In this document: one piece after another, positions 17,298 to 26,272 of the stretch
Layout: each line of letters starts with the position of its first letter
How positions within the stretch are numbered: position 1 is the stretch's first letter
Source of the DNA: CAZGSD01 sp964528305
Lineage (GTDB): Bacteria > Patescibacteriota > Gracilibacteria > UBA1369
NCBI GenBank assembly: GCA_964528305.1
Contig: CAZGSD010000002.1
Location: 1-64,000, forward strand
DNA: 64,000 nucleotides
Reading direction: 5' to 3'
Notes under the pieces: generated by a model
Told to the model about the DNA's origin: nothing
Seen by the model: only the letters and a program-made list of their open reading frames with translations
Database searches by the model: none
Translations under genes and position numbers: made by a program

Positions 17298-19163
17298 ATG
17301 AATTCAACCAATTCACCATCATTTCCGGATCAAGAAGCAAAGTCTGACGTTAAACTTCGTCGCCCACAAGCCAAAAAAGGAGGCACCAGAGGTCCAGTCA
17401 TTCCAACCGCTCAAACGAGAGCTTCCCGCTCCACTGAACGCCAAAATCCAAAATCCACAAAAGCCAGGATAATAGAGGTGTTAAAAGCTCGCACTCAACC
17501 ATTACCCAGAACAGTCGACAATTTTGGCGATGTCTTTCGGGCAGATGAGCCAACTAGGGTGCATAACTCCGGTGAACGCACACAAATAACAGACCAGGGC
17601 ATCTATACAAGAGTCATAAAAGCTGAGCAACAGAATGCTGAGTTAACTAGAGTTGTTGACGCCAGTCTCTACAGCGGCATCGCCAAAAAGGATTTTGAAG
17701 AAACTACTAAAGTATATGATACACCAGTAACTAAAACCTCTCAGGGTCCCATAGTTGATGAAATAGAAGCTGGTAAAACACCAACCTGGTCCATCAACAC
17801 CTCCGGCCATTCTGCCCAGCAGACAGCCATCTCATCCTTACCACTATTCCCACAGGATGAAATACCTGTTCACGTGGAATATTCTCTGGAGGATTTTTTG
17901 CAAAAAGAGCAATTGAATAAAGACGATGCCTACATACTTTATGAGTTTTTGCAGCAGGACATTAATAATAAAGATCTCTGGGACTTCATATTGCGCGTGG
18001 CTCCCAAAACAGCAGACGCATTAATTTTGAAACACAATTTAAATTTACTCAGTCCCGCCCTGCTTCAGGCCCTGTTGGTAGTGGGTAGCACAGAAAAACA
18101 GGTGCGCACAGAGGAGGGGACAGTAGAAACCCTCTACATCGCCACCGTCGGTCAATTGGGCCAGGGCAGTGTAGGTATTGTATCCCATGCCTTCTATGCT
18201 CATCCCAATGATTGGCGGCTGCACAAATGTCTGCTCAAGACTCCACTCAAACCTCACAGTGGTAGTGGGGCGGCTTTCCATGATGAGGTAGAAATGGCCG
18301 GGTACATTCAAAAACTGATTCAGCGAAATAAAACAGACTTACGTGCCAAGCACGTATTATCACCAACTTACGTGGGGGATGATTTTATTGTCATGCGTCC
18401 CATCACCAACCGGCGTGATCAACATGAATCCCTGCTCGATCTTTTCGAGAACAAAAACACTCACCCCTCTACCATCGCCAGATTGCTGGCCGAAGCCATG
18501 GAGGGGAACAATTTCTTATCAGAGCATGGAGTAGTCAATGTTGATTTCAAGCCTGGCAACGTCCTGGTTAACAAAAAACTGCAAGCTATGCTTATCGACT
18601 GGGGCGGTCTGGTGGACAAAAAAGCATTTCATGAACGGGGTGGCTACATTGCCGGTGATCAGGAGCGTAGAAATGCTTATCCAGTAACCAGAGGGCATTA
18701 TAGTAAATATCTAAAAAAGGCCGCAAAATTGGAAGAAGGCGGAGGAATACTGTATACACCAGATTATAACAGCAGCCATCTCATCGCCATGGAATTGGAC
18801 GGGCGTATACCAACTGGTAGTACTCATAAATTCTTATTAGCCAGAACCTTAAATAGATATTTACAGGGAAAATATGGAGATCCCAAATCCGCAGAAGATA
18901 CTTCCAATCCCGAGAATATTAAATTTCGGGATATGAATGAGCTGGATAAACTCTTCGCCGATCCCTGGCTGGCGGATGGGAAAAATCTATCTCCAGCCGA
19001 CTTGGATTTATATAAACTCTATAGGCTTTTACACACCGCTCATTTTCACCCTTATCTATTCAAAGAAGGAGATCCGGCCAATGGAGTAGACGAAAGCTAT
19101 ATCTCCAATCCAGACATTGTCAAAGAACTACGCCGCATAGCTGCTCATCATCAACCATCATGA
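17298..19163 (+). CDS. Divergent Hanks-type serine/threonine protein kinase
   Basis: A 621-residue protein with a protein-kinase fold in its second half. The glycine-rich loop GQLGQGSVGIV lies near residue 285, a candidate ATP-anchoring lysine is in CLLKTPL near 315, the catalytic loop reads VVNVDFKPGNVLV near 411 (Asp, Lys and Asn kept, the usual His-Arg before Asp replaced) and the metal-binding DFG is DWG near 434. Residues 1-190 are polar, Thr-rich and probably disordered, with repeated TRV/TKV-type motifs that could be autophosphorylation sites. There is no membrane segment. The stop overlaps the next start as ATGA, so the two products are probably made together. Kinase fold is likely; activity is inference. 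Confidence 0.75.
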   Translation: MNSTNSPSFPDQEAKSDVKLRRPQAKKGGTRGPVIPTAQTRASRSTERQNPKSTKARIIEVLKARTQPLPRTVDNFGDVFRADEPTRVHNSGERTQITDQGIYTRVIKAEQQNAELTRVVDASLYSGIAKKDFEETTKVYDTPVTKTSQGPIVDEIEAGKTPTWSINTSGHSAQQTAISSLPLFPQDEIPVHVEYSLEDFLQKEQLNKDDAYILYEFLQQDINNKDLWDFILRVAPKTADALILKHNLNLLSPALLQALLVVGSTEKQVRTEEGTVETLYIATVGQLGQGSVGIVSHAFYAHPNDWRLHKCLLKTPLKPHSGSGAAFHDEVEMAGYIQKLIQRNKTDLRAKHVLSPTYVGDDFIVMRPITNRRDQHESLLDLFENKNTHPSTIARLLAEAMEGNNFLSEHGVVNVDFKPGNVLVNKKLQAMLIDWGGLVDKKAFHERGGYIAGDQERRNAYPVTRGHYSKYLKKAAKLEEGGGILYTPDYNSSHLIAMELDGRIPTGSTHKFLLARTLNRYLQGKYGDPKSAEDTSNPENIKFRDMNELDKLFADPWLADGKNLSPADLDLYKLYRLLHTAHFHPYLFKEGDPANGVDESYISNPDIVKELRRIAAHHQPS

Positions 19164-19795
19164 GACATCCGGATCAGCATGAAAGTCGATTTCCTTTAGA
19201 CGTCTTTTGCCGGGCTATAGTTAATTTTAAGCGCTATGCCAGCGACAATCAACCGTCATTATTGATGTGGGAGCGCATTCCCATGATGGATTTTCAGGAG
19301 CTTTTTGCTCCATATCGCGGAGAACATTTTCTGAGTGATAAACCACTGGATGAATTGTTGCGCCGTATACAGGAACCTCATGGTAGCATTCGCAATATTC
19401 ATCCGGAAGGATTGAGGATTTCTCTAGTAGCCATGCCCTGCGACATTAACGGTTTGCCTTTTCATGAATCAGTTTTTCGGGATTCAGGCAATCAGCATTG
19501 TCAATATTTGCATATCTTACATAGTCTGCCTGGTGACAAGCATGGTCTGGCCACCGGTATAGGCAATATGAAACCAGTACCACTCCTGGATTTATTCCCC
19601 GAGGAAATTATCAATCAATGTTCTTTTATTATTGATTATCAGCACAGTCCAGACCACCAGCACGATGGCCATCAGTCCACAGGACCTCATTATGATACCA
19701 ATGTTAGAGACTACCTCTATCTGGTCAGCCAAATAACTAAAGCTTACGCCGCTCTAAAAAAACTCCTCAACCCCGGCCATCAGCCAAAGTTCTAA
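19160..19795 (+). CDS. Unknown protein coupled to the kinase gene
   Basis: A 211-residue soluble protein with no family I recognise. It starts inside the stop codon of the kinase gene (ATGA overlap at 19160-19163), which argues for translational coupling and for a shared function. It is rich in histidine towards the C-terminus (YQHSPDHQHDGHQSTGPHYD, residues 169-188), a stretch that could bind metal. An internal Cys in LVAMPCDINGLPFHE sits in a conserved-looking turn. It ends before a short spacer to a convergent gene. Confidence 0.65.
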   Translation: MRHPDQHESRFPLDVFCRAIVNFKRYASDNQPSLLMWERIPMMDFQELFAPYRGEHFLSDKPLDELLRRIQEPHGSIRNIHPEGLRISLVAMPCDINGLPFHESVFRDSGNQHCQYLHILHSLPGDKHGLATGIGNMKPVPLLDLFPEEIINQCSFIIDYQHSPDHQHDGHQSTGPHYDTNVRDYLYLVSQITKAYAALKKLLNPGHQPKF

Positions 19796-19838
19796 AAACA
19801 ATAACAGTTTCTGGTCATGTGGGTGGTCGCCATTTGAT

Positions 19839-20357
19839 TTATAAATAGACTGCTGTTTCAGATCCATCCTTCCGTCTCACTTTTTCACTACCGACCTGCT
19901 CCACTCCAGCATCATTGAAACTAAACAAGGTAGATATCACTTCTCGTTCCACACCCCAAAAGATAGTTGCAATTCTATTGTTTATGCGCACTTTATCGGG
20001 ATTCTCTTTGAAACGTCTCATGGCTACAGCCACTCCTTTACATAAGCGCTGTAGCTGATCATGCGAACTGATTTTGTCAGTTGTAATTGAATTTATCACT
20101 GCCTGAATGTCTGATTGCAGAGATTCAATTGCCAGCAATGTGCCCGCTTGATAAGCAGTGTAGTGCTTACTGGTTGTTACCAGCACCCTGTTTCTTAACG
20201 CCTCTATAGCGCAACTCAATCGCCCCTCCAGAAAATCTTTGGGAATACAATCAAAAGTTTGCCCATCCGGATGGTAGGGGGTAGTATAAAACAAATCTGT
20301 TTTTGGCGTTTGCCTCGTCTGGCATGGCAGCGTGCTTGGTGTTAACTCCAGGCCCAT
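19839..20357 (-). CDS. Hypothetical soluble protein
   Basis: I do not recognise this 172-residue protein. It has no signal peptide or membrane segment. The central part (residues 45-150) is predicted helical by composition: EGRLSCAIEALRNRVLVTTS, then ESLQSDIQAVINSI, then GVAVAMRRFKENPDKVRI. It is convergent with the kinase-partner gene and divergent from queD, with a 76-base spacer. Codon use looks like that of its neighbours, so I treat it as a real gene. Confidence 0.6.
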   Translation of the reverse strand: MGLELTPSTLPCQTRQTPKTDLFYTTPYHPDGQTFDCIPKDFLEGRLSCAIEALRNRVLVTTSKHYTAYQAGTLLAIESLQSDIQAVINSITTDKISSHDQLQRLCKGVAVAMRRFKENPDKVRINNRIATIFWGVEREVISTLFSFNDAGVEQVGSEKVRRKDGSETAVYL

Positions 20358-20433
20358 AATGATGGTATTTTATATGGGATAAGATGTGATTACAAACTAC
20401 TAATCATAAAAGTCAAGATTTTAACCCGGTATT

Positions 20434-20871
20434 ATGAAAATCTCCAAACGTATAGAGTGGTGCATGGGGCATAGGCTAGCCAATCATAATGGCAAATGCG
20501 TCAATCTGCATGGGCATCAATATGTCTTGGAAGTAGTGGTGACCGGGGAGGTCAATCAGCAGCCCGGGGTTAGCGATAGCGGCATGGTAGCCGATTTTGG
20601 CGAAATTCGTGATTTGCTCAATCAACAGGTACAAGGTCCCTGCGACCATTCTTTTATGGTAGCGGAGAATGACAGCTTAATGATGGAATTCTTTCGTACC
20701 AATCCACAATTAAAACATCTGACAGTTCCTTTCGAAACCACGGCCGAAAATATCGCCACCTGGATTTATCAAAGAATTGAAACTGAACTTAAAAAAATAT
20801 CCCCATCACTAAAATTGACTTCCGTCCGCGTCTGGGAAACTCCCTACAACTGGGCCCAAGTCGGGGAGTGA
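20434..20871 (+). CDS. queD: 6-carboxytetrahydropterin synthase (QueD/PTPS family)
   Basis: This 145-residue protein carries the PTPS/QueD zinc site, H13 (MGHRL) with H26 and H28 (NLHGH), and the catalytic C22 in NGKCVNLHGH. VADFGEIRDLL and CDHSFM (Asp-His pair) complete the active site. QueD converts dihydroneopterin triphosphate to 6-carboxytetrahydropterin, the second step to queuosine; the related PTPS makes 6-pyruvoyltetrahydropterin. No other queuosine genes are in the window, so a folate-type role in this lineage cannot be excluded. It ends eight bases before the 3' end of tRNA-Trp. Confidence 0.87.
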   Translation: MKISKRIEWCMGHRLANHNGKCVNLHGHQYVLEVVVTGEVNQQPGVSDSGMVADFGEIRDLLNQQVQGPCDHSFMVAENDSLMMEFFRTNPQLKHLTVPFETTAENIATWIYQRIETELKKISPSLKLTSVRVWETPYNWAQVGE

Positions 20872-20878
20872 AGCATAT

Positions 20879-20952
20879 TGGCAGGGCCAGTAGGAATCGA
20901 ACCCACATTAACGGTTTTGGAGACCGCTGTATTACCATTATACGATGGCCCT
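20879..20952 (-). tRNA. tRNA-Trp (CCA)
   Basis: A 74-nt tRNA on the minus strand. Acceptor AGGGCCA pairs with TGGCCCT, the anticodon stem GCGGT/ACCGT encloses CTCCAAA (anticodon CCA), and the T stem GTGGG/CCTAC has one G.U pair. Discriminator G and CCA are encoded. Confidence 0.94.
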
Positions 20953-21001
20953 ATATTCAAAAATTCCATTTTCTCCTTTCGCCGTAGAAAACTACACAAA
21001 A

Positions 21002-21033
21002 AAGCCGCGAAAATCAAATAATTTCCGCGGCTT
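21002..21033 (-). terminator. Rho-independent terminator of rpsT
   Basis: AAGCCGCG (21002-21009) pairs with CGCGGCTT (21026-21033), extended by a GAAA/TTTC step with one bulge. Read on the minus strand, the hairpin is followed by TTTTTTG. It lies 21 bases after the S20 stop codon. Confidence 0.85.
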
Positions 21034-21053
21034 GAACAGTATCAATCAATTAC

Positions 21054-21404
21054 TTATTTCTTTACGCTCTTCTTTTTGCCACCAGCAGTTTTCTTGACTG
21101 ATTTAGCTGGTTTCTTGGCAGCTTCACTTCCCATTACTTCGCCTTTAGCAGCTTTCTCTACTAACCTAGCCATATTGGACTTTTTTCGGGCGGCATTATT
21201 TTTATGAATGAGATTTTTCTTGGCAGCAGTATCAATCACAGAGTAAACCACTGGCAAAGCCTTTTTAGCAGCATCTGGATTGCTTTTAGCCAATTCCATT
21301 ACTTTTTTCAGTTCTGTTTTTAAGCGTGACTTATATGGTTTGCGGCGTGCGGTGCGGGCTTTGGCCTGCCTCATGGCCTTTTTAGCTACTGATGTGATTG
21401 GCAT
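21054..21404 (-). CDS. rpsT: Small-subunit ribosomal protein S20
   Basis: About 116 residues beginning MPITSVAKKAMRQAKARTAR, the basic N-terminal helix of bS20 that binds 16S rRNA early in 30S assembly. KKNLIHKNNAARKKSNMARL is the second family helix. The frame is open 14 codons further up, but those residues (MIRCLSKIISILFV) do not belong to S20, so I start at 21404. The protein has an extra Lys/Ala-rich tail of about 30 residues (PAKSVKKTAGGKKKSVKK) beyond the usual 87-90. It is monocistronic and followed by a good terminator. Confidence 0.92.
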   Translation of the reverse strand: MPITSVAKKAMRQAKARTARRKPYKSRLKTELKKVMELAKSNPDAAKKALPVVYSVIDTAAKKNLIHKNNAARKKSNMARLVEKAAKGEVMGSEAAKKPAKSVKKTAGGKKKSVKK

Positions 21405-21514
21405 AACAAATAATATTGATATAATTTTGCTTAAGCATCTAATCAAAACTTTGCCATACTGTCAATTGAAATGCCTCTTATAAACAAAAAGGGCTTCAAA
21501 ATGCACAATCAGCA

Positions 21515-21542
21515 TTGACAATATAGTGAAATATGATAAGAT
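21515..21542 (+). promoter_or_regulatory. Predicted strong promoter of the S-layer-type gene
   Basis: A consensus -35 TTGACA (21515-21520) and TAAGAT (21537-21542) are 16 bases apart. Transcription from here would give a leader of about 150 nt before the ATG at 21703. The leader holds a small hairpin, CAGATAA/TTATCTG (21637-21659). Long leaders are common for abundant S-layer mRNAs. Confidence 0.6.
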
Positions 21543-21702
21543 TCGACACTAGCGGGGTCTATCTATGGCGCGTTTTTACTTAAAACAAGCCATTATATAA
21601 GCCACTAAGTACTTTGACAGACTGGTAAGCAATCAACAGATAAATTGTTCTTTTATCTGATGTCTTTTATTAGGCATCAATCAATTATTTAAATCATTAT
21701 AT

Positions 21703-24246
21703 ATGAAAAACCTACTTTCCTCTGGCCTGGCCAAGAGAGTGATACTTTTCGCCCTGATCGTGGGATTAGTATCTCCTTCTGCCATCGCCTTTACGGATCA
21801 AGACGGCATCTACTATCAAGATGACGGCTTGGTTGCGGCTATTGCTCCAATCGTTCAAGATCTCCATGTTACTACCAACAATCAAGTCGCTAATGTTAAT
21901 TTCAGCTTAAACACCGAAGCTAACACTACGATTTTTGTTAAAGACACTAGCAATCAAATTGTCAGAACCTTAATTTTTGACAACTTACTGCAAGGTGGCG
22001 TCGGCTATACCTATCCTTGGGATGGTCTCAACAACCAGGGACAGACTGTAGCTTCTGGCACTTACAAAGCTGAGGTCGCAGTTTATAACACCGCTTCTTC
22101 TTCTACTCAGGAATATTTCTTCACCTACACTGCAAGCAGTCCAGCCACTCCTCCTACAGTGAATATTTCTGTGAATCCTAGTTCTTTTGACCCTAGCAAG
22201 CAGTCAACTACCATCAATTATGATGTGAACACTACTGCTAATCTGCGCGTACAGGTTAAATCAGGCGACTCTGTAGTACGCACTCTACGCAACTATGGAT
22301 CTCATGCCGCTGGAGCTTTCTCCATCGCCTGGGACGGCCGCAATGATTCTGGCAATATTCTCTCCAATGGTGTCTATACTGCTGAAGTATACGCCGACAA
22401 CGCTTATGGCAGCGGCTACGCCCCAGCTACTGTGACTATCACTAGCACTCCAAGCGTAACAGCTCCCAATGTCACTAATCTCTATGCTTCACCTACTCCC
22501 TTCAATCCTGGAAGCACCAGTACTCGAGTTTACTTCAATGTAGACAAAACAGCTGCTATCACTGTATCCATCCTCGACGGCTCCACCACTGTCAAAACTC
22601 TGACTAGTGGCGTAACAGTCAACGCTGGTACTTATTACTACGAATGGAATGGCCGAAACAGCAGCGGTGATGTAGTTGCTGACCGTGTTTATACAGCTCG
22701 CGTCCTGGCCACTAATGCCGGGGGCAGCGATACTGAAAACACTTCAGTTGAAGTTCGCACTAATTCTAACAATAGCTGCGATTTGATCGGTACACATTCA
22801 GTTACTCCTTCTACTTTTGATCCAGCGGATCGCGACACTCAGATTTATTACAATCTGCTACGCGCTTCCGATGTGACCATTCGTATTCTCGATGGCAGCA
22901 CTACTATCAAAACATTGGTCAACAATGTTAATCAAGGTGCCGCTCAGAGATATGTCTACTGGAACGGTCGTAACTACGATGGCAATATCGTAGCCGACAA
23001 AACTTATACTTATGAAATCCGCGCTTTCTCCAGCGGCTGCTCCGAAGAAATTGTCTCCGGTTCAGTACGTCTGTCACGTGGTTCAGGCAATGACAACTAT
23101 GTCAACGACTGGGCATCTACAGATGAAAATTTGGTACGCGACTTAATAGTCGATCCGGATGTCTTCAACCCACGCGATGGTGAAAGAAGCAGCATCGAGT
23201 TCGAACTCAGCCGCCGTGCCGATCTACTGGTACAGGTTCTCGATGGCACTACAGTAGTTAAAACTCTGCGCCGCTCTGATGATCAGACAGCAGGGGACTA
23301 TGCCTACACTTGGGATGGTCGCGACTCTCGTGGCAATCTGATGCCAGATCGTGTCTACGCTATACGCGTTATGGCCGATGATGGTAACAACACTGACACT
23401 GATCGCGCTTACAGCGAAGTAGATACTGACGGACGCCTAATCGGTTTCCCAGACGGCGCACGCTGTGCTGGATTCCGTGATGTATCCATCAACTCACCTT
23501 TCTGCCGCGCAGTTGAACTGATGTCCAAAAAGAAAATCTTTGAAGGGTATTCTGATGGTACTTTCCGCCCTTACGAGAGAATCAACCGTGCTGAAGCTAC
23601 AAAAGTAATTGTACTTTCACTGGGTTACAGCACTACTGATGTTGGATACTTCGGTCGTCAATACAATGACACCGTAGTCAACGCCTGGTACGCTCCTTAT
23701 CTGGAAGTAGCTCGCCGCAACAACATTGCGACAGGTTATCCAGATGGCAGCTTCCGCCCTGGCAGCACCATCAACCGTGTGGAATTGCTCCGCGTCTTCC
23801 TGGAAGCCAACAATCTAAATCTCTCCAGCTGCAGCCCTCAACCTTTCGTTGATACTCCAGCCGGCCGAGATACAGACTGGTACATGAAATACGCTTGTTA
23901 TGCTAAACATAACGGATTAATGAACAGCGAATATAGCGATCGTCTATATCCAGCAGAAGCTATGACTCGTGGTGATGTAGCTGATCTGTTCTATGACTTC
24001 GAGATGAAAGGTCTGTTCAACAGATTTAATCGCGACAGTTATAATTACAACAACTACAACTACGGTTACGATTATAACTACAATTATAATTATAATAACG
24101 ATAGTCGTTATTGTCTGGAATACGACCGCTACAACAATTGCGTTCGCTACTCCTCAAATACTAACTCTGACCGCTACTCCTACACAGGAGGAAACGATGG
24201 CTACTATGTCTATCGCAATGGTCAATATGTCTGGGTTGCTTACTAG
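21703..24246 (+). CDS. S-layer-type protein with FlgD-like repeats and three SLH domains
   Basis: An 847-residue exported surface protein. A signal peptide (KRVILFALIVGLVSPSAIAF) is followed by about five FlgD-like Ig repeats between residues 45 and 575. Each has a strand pattern ending TYxWDGRNxxGxxVADxxYT and repeated phrases such as VSILDGSTTVKTL. Three SLH domains follow at about 587-635, 652-700 and 714-765, anchoring the protein to the cell wall polymer. The last 80 residues are a Tyr/Asn-rich tail (YNYNNYNYGYDYNYNYNYNN) with two cysteines. The strong upstream promoter and long leader suggest high expression. It may be a main envelope protein; that is inference. Confidence 0.88.
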   Translation: MKNLLSSGLAKRVILFALIVGLVSPSAIAFTDQDGIYYQDDGLVAAIAPIVQDLHVTTNNQVANVNFSLNTEANTTIFVKDTSNQIVRTLIFDNLLQGGVGYTYPWDGLNNQGQTVASGTYKAEVAVYNTASSSTQEYFFTYTASSPATPPTVNISVNPSSFDPSKQSTTINYDVNTTANLRVQVKSGDSVVRTLRNYGSHAAGAFSIAWDGRNDSGNILSNGVYTAEVYADNAYGSGYAPATVTITSTPSVTAPNVTNLYASPTPFNPGSTSTRVYFNVDKTAAITVSILDGSTTVKTLTSGVTVNAGTYYYEWNGRNSSGDVVADRVYTARVLATNAGGSDTENTSVEVRTNSNNSCDLIGTHSVTPSTFDPADRDTQIYYNLLRASDVTIRILDGSTTIKTLVNNVNQGAAQRYVYWNGRNYDGNIVADKTYTYEIRAFSSGCSEEIVSGSVRLSRGSGNDNYVNDWASTDENLVRDLIVDPDVFNPRDGERSSIEFELSRRADLLVQVLDGTTVVKTLRRSDDQTAGDYAYTWDGRDSRGNLMPDRVYAIRVMADDGNNTDTDRAYSEVDTDGRLIGFPDGARCAGFRDVSINSPFCRAVELMSKKKIFEGYSDGTFRPYERINRAEATKVIVLSLGYSTTDVGYFGRQYNDTVVNAWYAPYLEVARRNNIATGYPDGSFRPGSTINRVELLRVFLEANNLNLSSCSPQPFVDTPAGRDTDWYMKYACYAKHNGLMNSEYSDRLYPAEAMTRGDVADLFYDFEMKGLFNRFNRDSYNYNNYNYGYDYNYNYNYNNDSRYCLEYDRYNNCVRYSSNTNSDRYSYTGGNDGYYVYRNGQYVWVAY

Positions 24247-24257
24247 TCTTCAATAAA

Positions 24258-24308
24258 CTATAACAATAGCCCTCCAATTCTTTACAGGATCGGGGGGCTT
24301 TGTTATAG
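24258..24308 (+). terminator. Rho-independent terminator after the S-layer-type gene
   Basis: CTATAACAA pairs with TTGTTATAG, continuing (after one bulged T) into AGCCCTCC/GGGGGGCT, about 17 base pairs in all. The stem is followed by TGTTTTTGC on the plus strand. It starts 12 bases after the stop codon. Confidence 0.88.
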
Positions 24309-24346
24309 TGTTTTTGCAAACAAATCACACACTAAAAATAAAACAA

Positions 24347-24730
24347 ATGGCAAAAGGTAAATTCGTCTTCGGTGCAGTCATGGGAGCACTACTCGGTTTA
24401 GCATTCGCACCTAAAAAAGGTAGCGAATTGCGCAAGGAGTTGCAGTCTGAAATCGGCAAAAAAGATGGCAATCCGGAAAAAGTTTTGAAAAAAAACGCCG
24501 CCCTGGTCAAAGCAGATATAGAAGAAACAGCCAAGGAAGTCTATCACAATCCCGAAGTACAAAAACAATTGGCCCGCGGCAAAAAAGAAGCTGGCAAATT
24601 AGTAGAAAAAGCCCAGAAAAAAATCCAGGAATCCAGCGAAGAATGGGTTCAAATGGCCCGTGAAAATCTGGGCGTACATGCTACCAAATCTGCGTCCGGA
24701 AAATCTAAGGCAGGTAAAAAGAAGAAATAG
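24347..24730 (+). CDS. YtxH-like small membrane-anchored protein
   Basis: About 127 residues. The N-terminus MAKGKFVFGAVMGALLGLAFAPKKGSELRKEL is the YtxH pattern: one short membrane segment followed by a basic APKKG turn. The rest is charged and helical (EEWVQMARENL), ending in a Lys/Gly-rich tail KSASGKSKAGKKKK. YtxH proteins are stress-associated in Firmicutes but have no known reaction. The frame opens earlier at 24308, but that region overlaps the terminator of the previous gene, so I start at the ATG at 24347. Confidence 0.82.
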   Translation: MAKGKFVFGAVMGALLGLAFAPKKGSELRKELQSEIGKKDGNPEKVLKKNAALVKADIEETAKEVYHNPEVQKQLARGKKEAGKLVEKAQKKIQESSEEWVQMARENLGVHATKSASGKSKAGKKKK

Positions 24731-24766
24731 ATTAGATTCTCTACAGTTACGGCCTAAACAGAATTA

Positions 24767-25642
24767 TTAGGGCTTTTTTGCTAGTGCCGCCTCCAGAAGA
24801 TTAGCCATCAAACACGCCACGGTCATTTTCCCAACCCCACCCGGTACTGGTGAGATCAGCGAAACCTTTTCCAAAACTTTTTCCATTTCAGCATCTCCAC
24901 GAATTTTACCGGTGGCATCTCTAGTAATTCCCACGTCCACCACCACGGCCCCATCTTTCAGCATTTCAGGCCCTATCAAGCCACCCCGCCCAGTAGCAGC
25001 TACAACTATATCTGCTTCTCGCGTCACGGCCGCCAAATCAGGCGTTTTACTATTGCAAACAGTTACGGTAGCGCCACGATTAAGTAGCATCATGGCTATC
25101 GGCCGGCCAGCCACCAGGCCAGCCCCCACTACTGCCACCCGCCGGCCAGCTATGGGCACCCGATAATATTCCAGCATTTTCACTACCCCCAACCCTGTGC
25201 ACGGCCGAAACCCCTCGAAATCCAAGCCCTGGGCCAGGCGCCCATAGCTGGCCGGCGTCAGTCCATCCACATCTTTCTCCGGGGCTATCGCCGCCAACAC
25301 TTCTCGCCGGTCCACACCCTCAGGTAGTGGCATCTGCACTATCATCCCATCCACTCCAGCATCATTATTGTATTTCTCCACAAGCCTCAAAACCATGGAT
25401 AAATCCACGTCATCAACATCTTGATGTTGATCCAATACATAATCAAATCCCAGCATTTCACAAGCCCGAATCTTTTGTCCTACATAAATCTGGCTGCCGG
25501 CATCCTGACCAATCAGCACTATGGCTAGCTTTGGTGGGCGACGCAAAGCGCCACTATCACGCGCCTCCTCATAATTCTGCCGAATTCTCTCATACAGTGC
25601 GTCCGCCACTTCCTGCCCGGACATGATTTTTTCCTCATTCAT
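24767..25642 (-). CDS. folD: Bifunctional methylenetetrahydrofolate dehydrogenase / cyclohydrolase
   Basis: A 291-residue FolD. The catalytic pair Y53 and K57 lies in GSQIYVGQKIRACEMLGF. Other signatures are VDGMIVQMPLPEGVD, PEKDVDGLTPASYGRLAQG, the cofactor loop GRRVAVVGAGLVAGRP and the C-terminal ISPVPGGVGKMTVACLM. It interconverts methylene- and formyl-tetrahydrofolate, supplying one-carbon units for purines and initiator formyl-methionine. VGAGLVAGRP replaces the more common VGRSxxVGxP, a modest change in the NADP loop. It is the downstream member of a dut-tmk-folD minus-strand cluster for nucleotide metabolism. Confidence 0.94.
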   Translation of the reverse strand: MNEEKIMSGQEVADALYERIRQNYEEARDSGALRRPPKLAIVLIGQDAGSQIYVGQKIRACEMLGFDYVLDQHQDVDDVDLSMVLRLVEKYNNDAGVDGMIVQMPLPEGVDRREVLAAIAPEKDVDGLTPASYGRLAQGLDFEGFRPCTGLGVVKMLEYYRVPIAGRRVAVVGAGLVAGRPIAMMLLNRGATVTVCNSKTPDLAAVTREADIVVAATGRGGLIGPEMLKDGAVVVDVGITRDATGKIRGDAEMEKVLEKVSLISPVPGGVGKMTVACLMANLLEAALAKKP

Positions 25643-25654
25643 ATTGATCGTATT

Positions 25655-26260
25655 TTAATTCTGCTCCAAATAATCTCGCACTACATTCCACAAATCATCA
25701 GACGTTTCTCCAATCGACGGTTTTACCATTACTTTAGTCCAACCAAATTTCACCGCCAGATTATCATAAATAAACTGACAAGCCTCCACTAAATCATCAT
25801 TGCTTTCATGTATATGATTTTCTTCACGGGCCTGTATGTTTCGCTTACCTTTTAAATAAATGCCCAAATCTTCTTTTAGTAAATATTTATTCATTTCCAT
25901 CAACCAGTCCAGGCTAGCCCCCTTGGCGCTACCCCAGGCCAATCCTGTGGCAGTATAATCTTCAGCTACGACGATTTTACCGGCTGCCAGCATTTCTTTT
26001 AGTTCCGGCTCGAATTGATAGCGATTAAGCGTGTACCACATCTGCAATTGATCCTCACCAATTCCCTGTACACCGCCAGAGTTACGCAAGACATTATTAA
26101 TATAAGAACCGGTTGGCTCAATACTATATACAGGATATTTCAGATAGACAGCATCATGCCCATTTTTTTTCAAATTCTCCATCAAGATTTTGCACTGTGT
26201 CGATTTGCCAATATTGTTGATGCCATAAATGGCAATAAACTTACCCTTTTTCATTATCAA
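25655..26260 (-). CDS. Thymidylate kinase-like deoxynucleotide kinase
   Basis: A 201-residue P-loop kinase of the thymidylate kinase fold. The Walker A motif G13-INNIGK-S-T21 follows the first strand FIAIYG. VYLKYPVYS is the region before the substrate site, and VAEDYTATGLAWG stands where classical enzymes have DRYxxS. The LID region is the charged GKRNIQAREENHIHE. It probably phosphorylates dTMP to dTDP. Sequence differences at the DRY motif mean it could instead act on a related deoxynucleotide. It lies between dut and folD with 12-base spacers, so co-transcription is likely. Confidence 0.8.
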   Translation of the reverse strand: MIMKKGKFIAIYGINNIGKSTQCKILMENLKKNGHDAVYLKYPVYSIEPTGSYINNVLRNSGGVQGIGEDQLQMWYTLNRYQFEPELKEMLAAGKIVVAEDYTATGLAWGSAKGASLDWLMEMNKYLLKEDLGIYLKGKRNIQAREENHIHESNDDLVEACQFIYDNLAVKFGWTKVMVKPSIGETSDDLWNVVRDYLEQN

Positions 26261-26272
26261 TTCATTTAAAAT

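Noticed and set aside
19839..20357. Considered a toxin-antitoxin partner of the kinase pair
   Set aside because: It is convergent, longer than usual antitoxins and has no DNA-binding motif that I can see.
21703..24246. Tandem DNA repeats suggesting a CRISPR or satellite array
   Set aside because: The periodicity is from FlgD-like and SLH protein repeats; DNA copies are divergent and in frame. No CRISPR array or cas gene is seen in the window.
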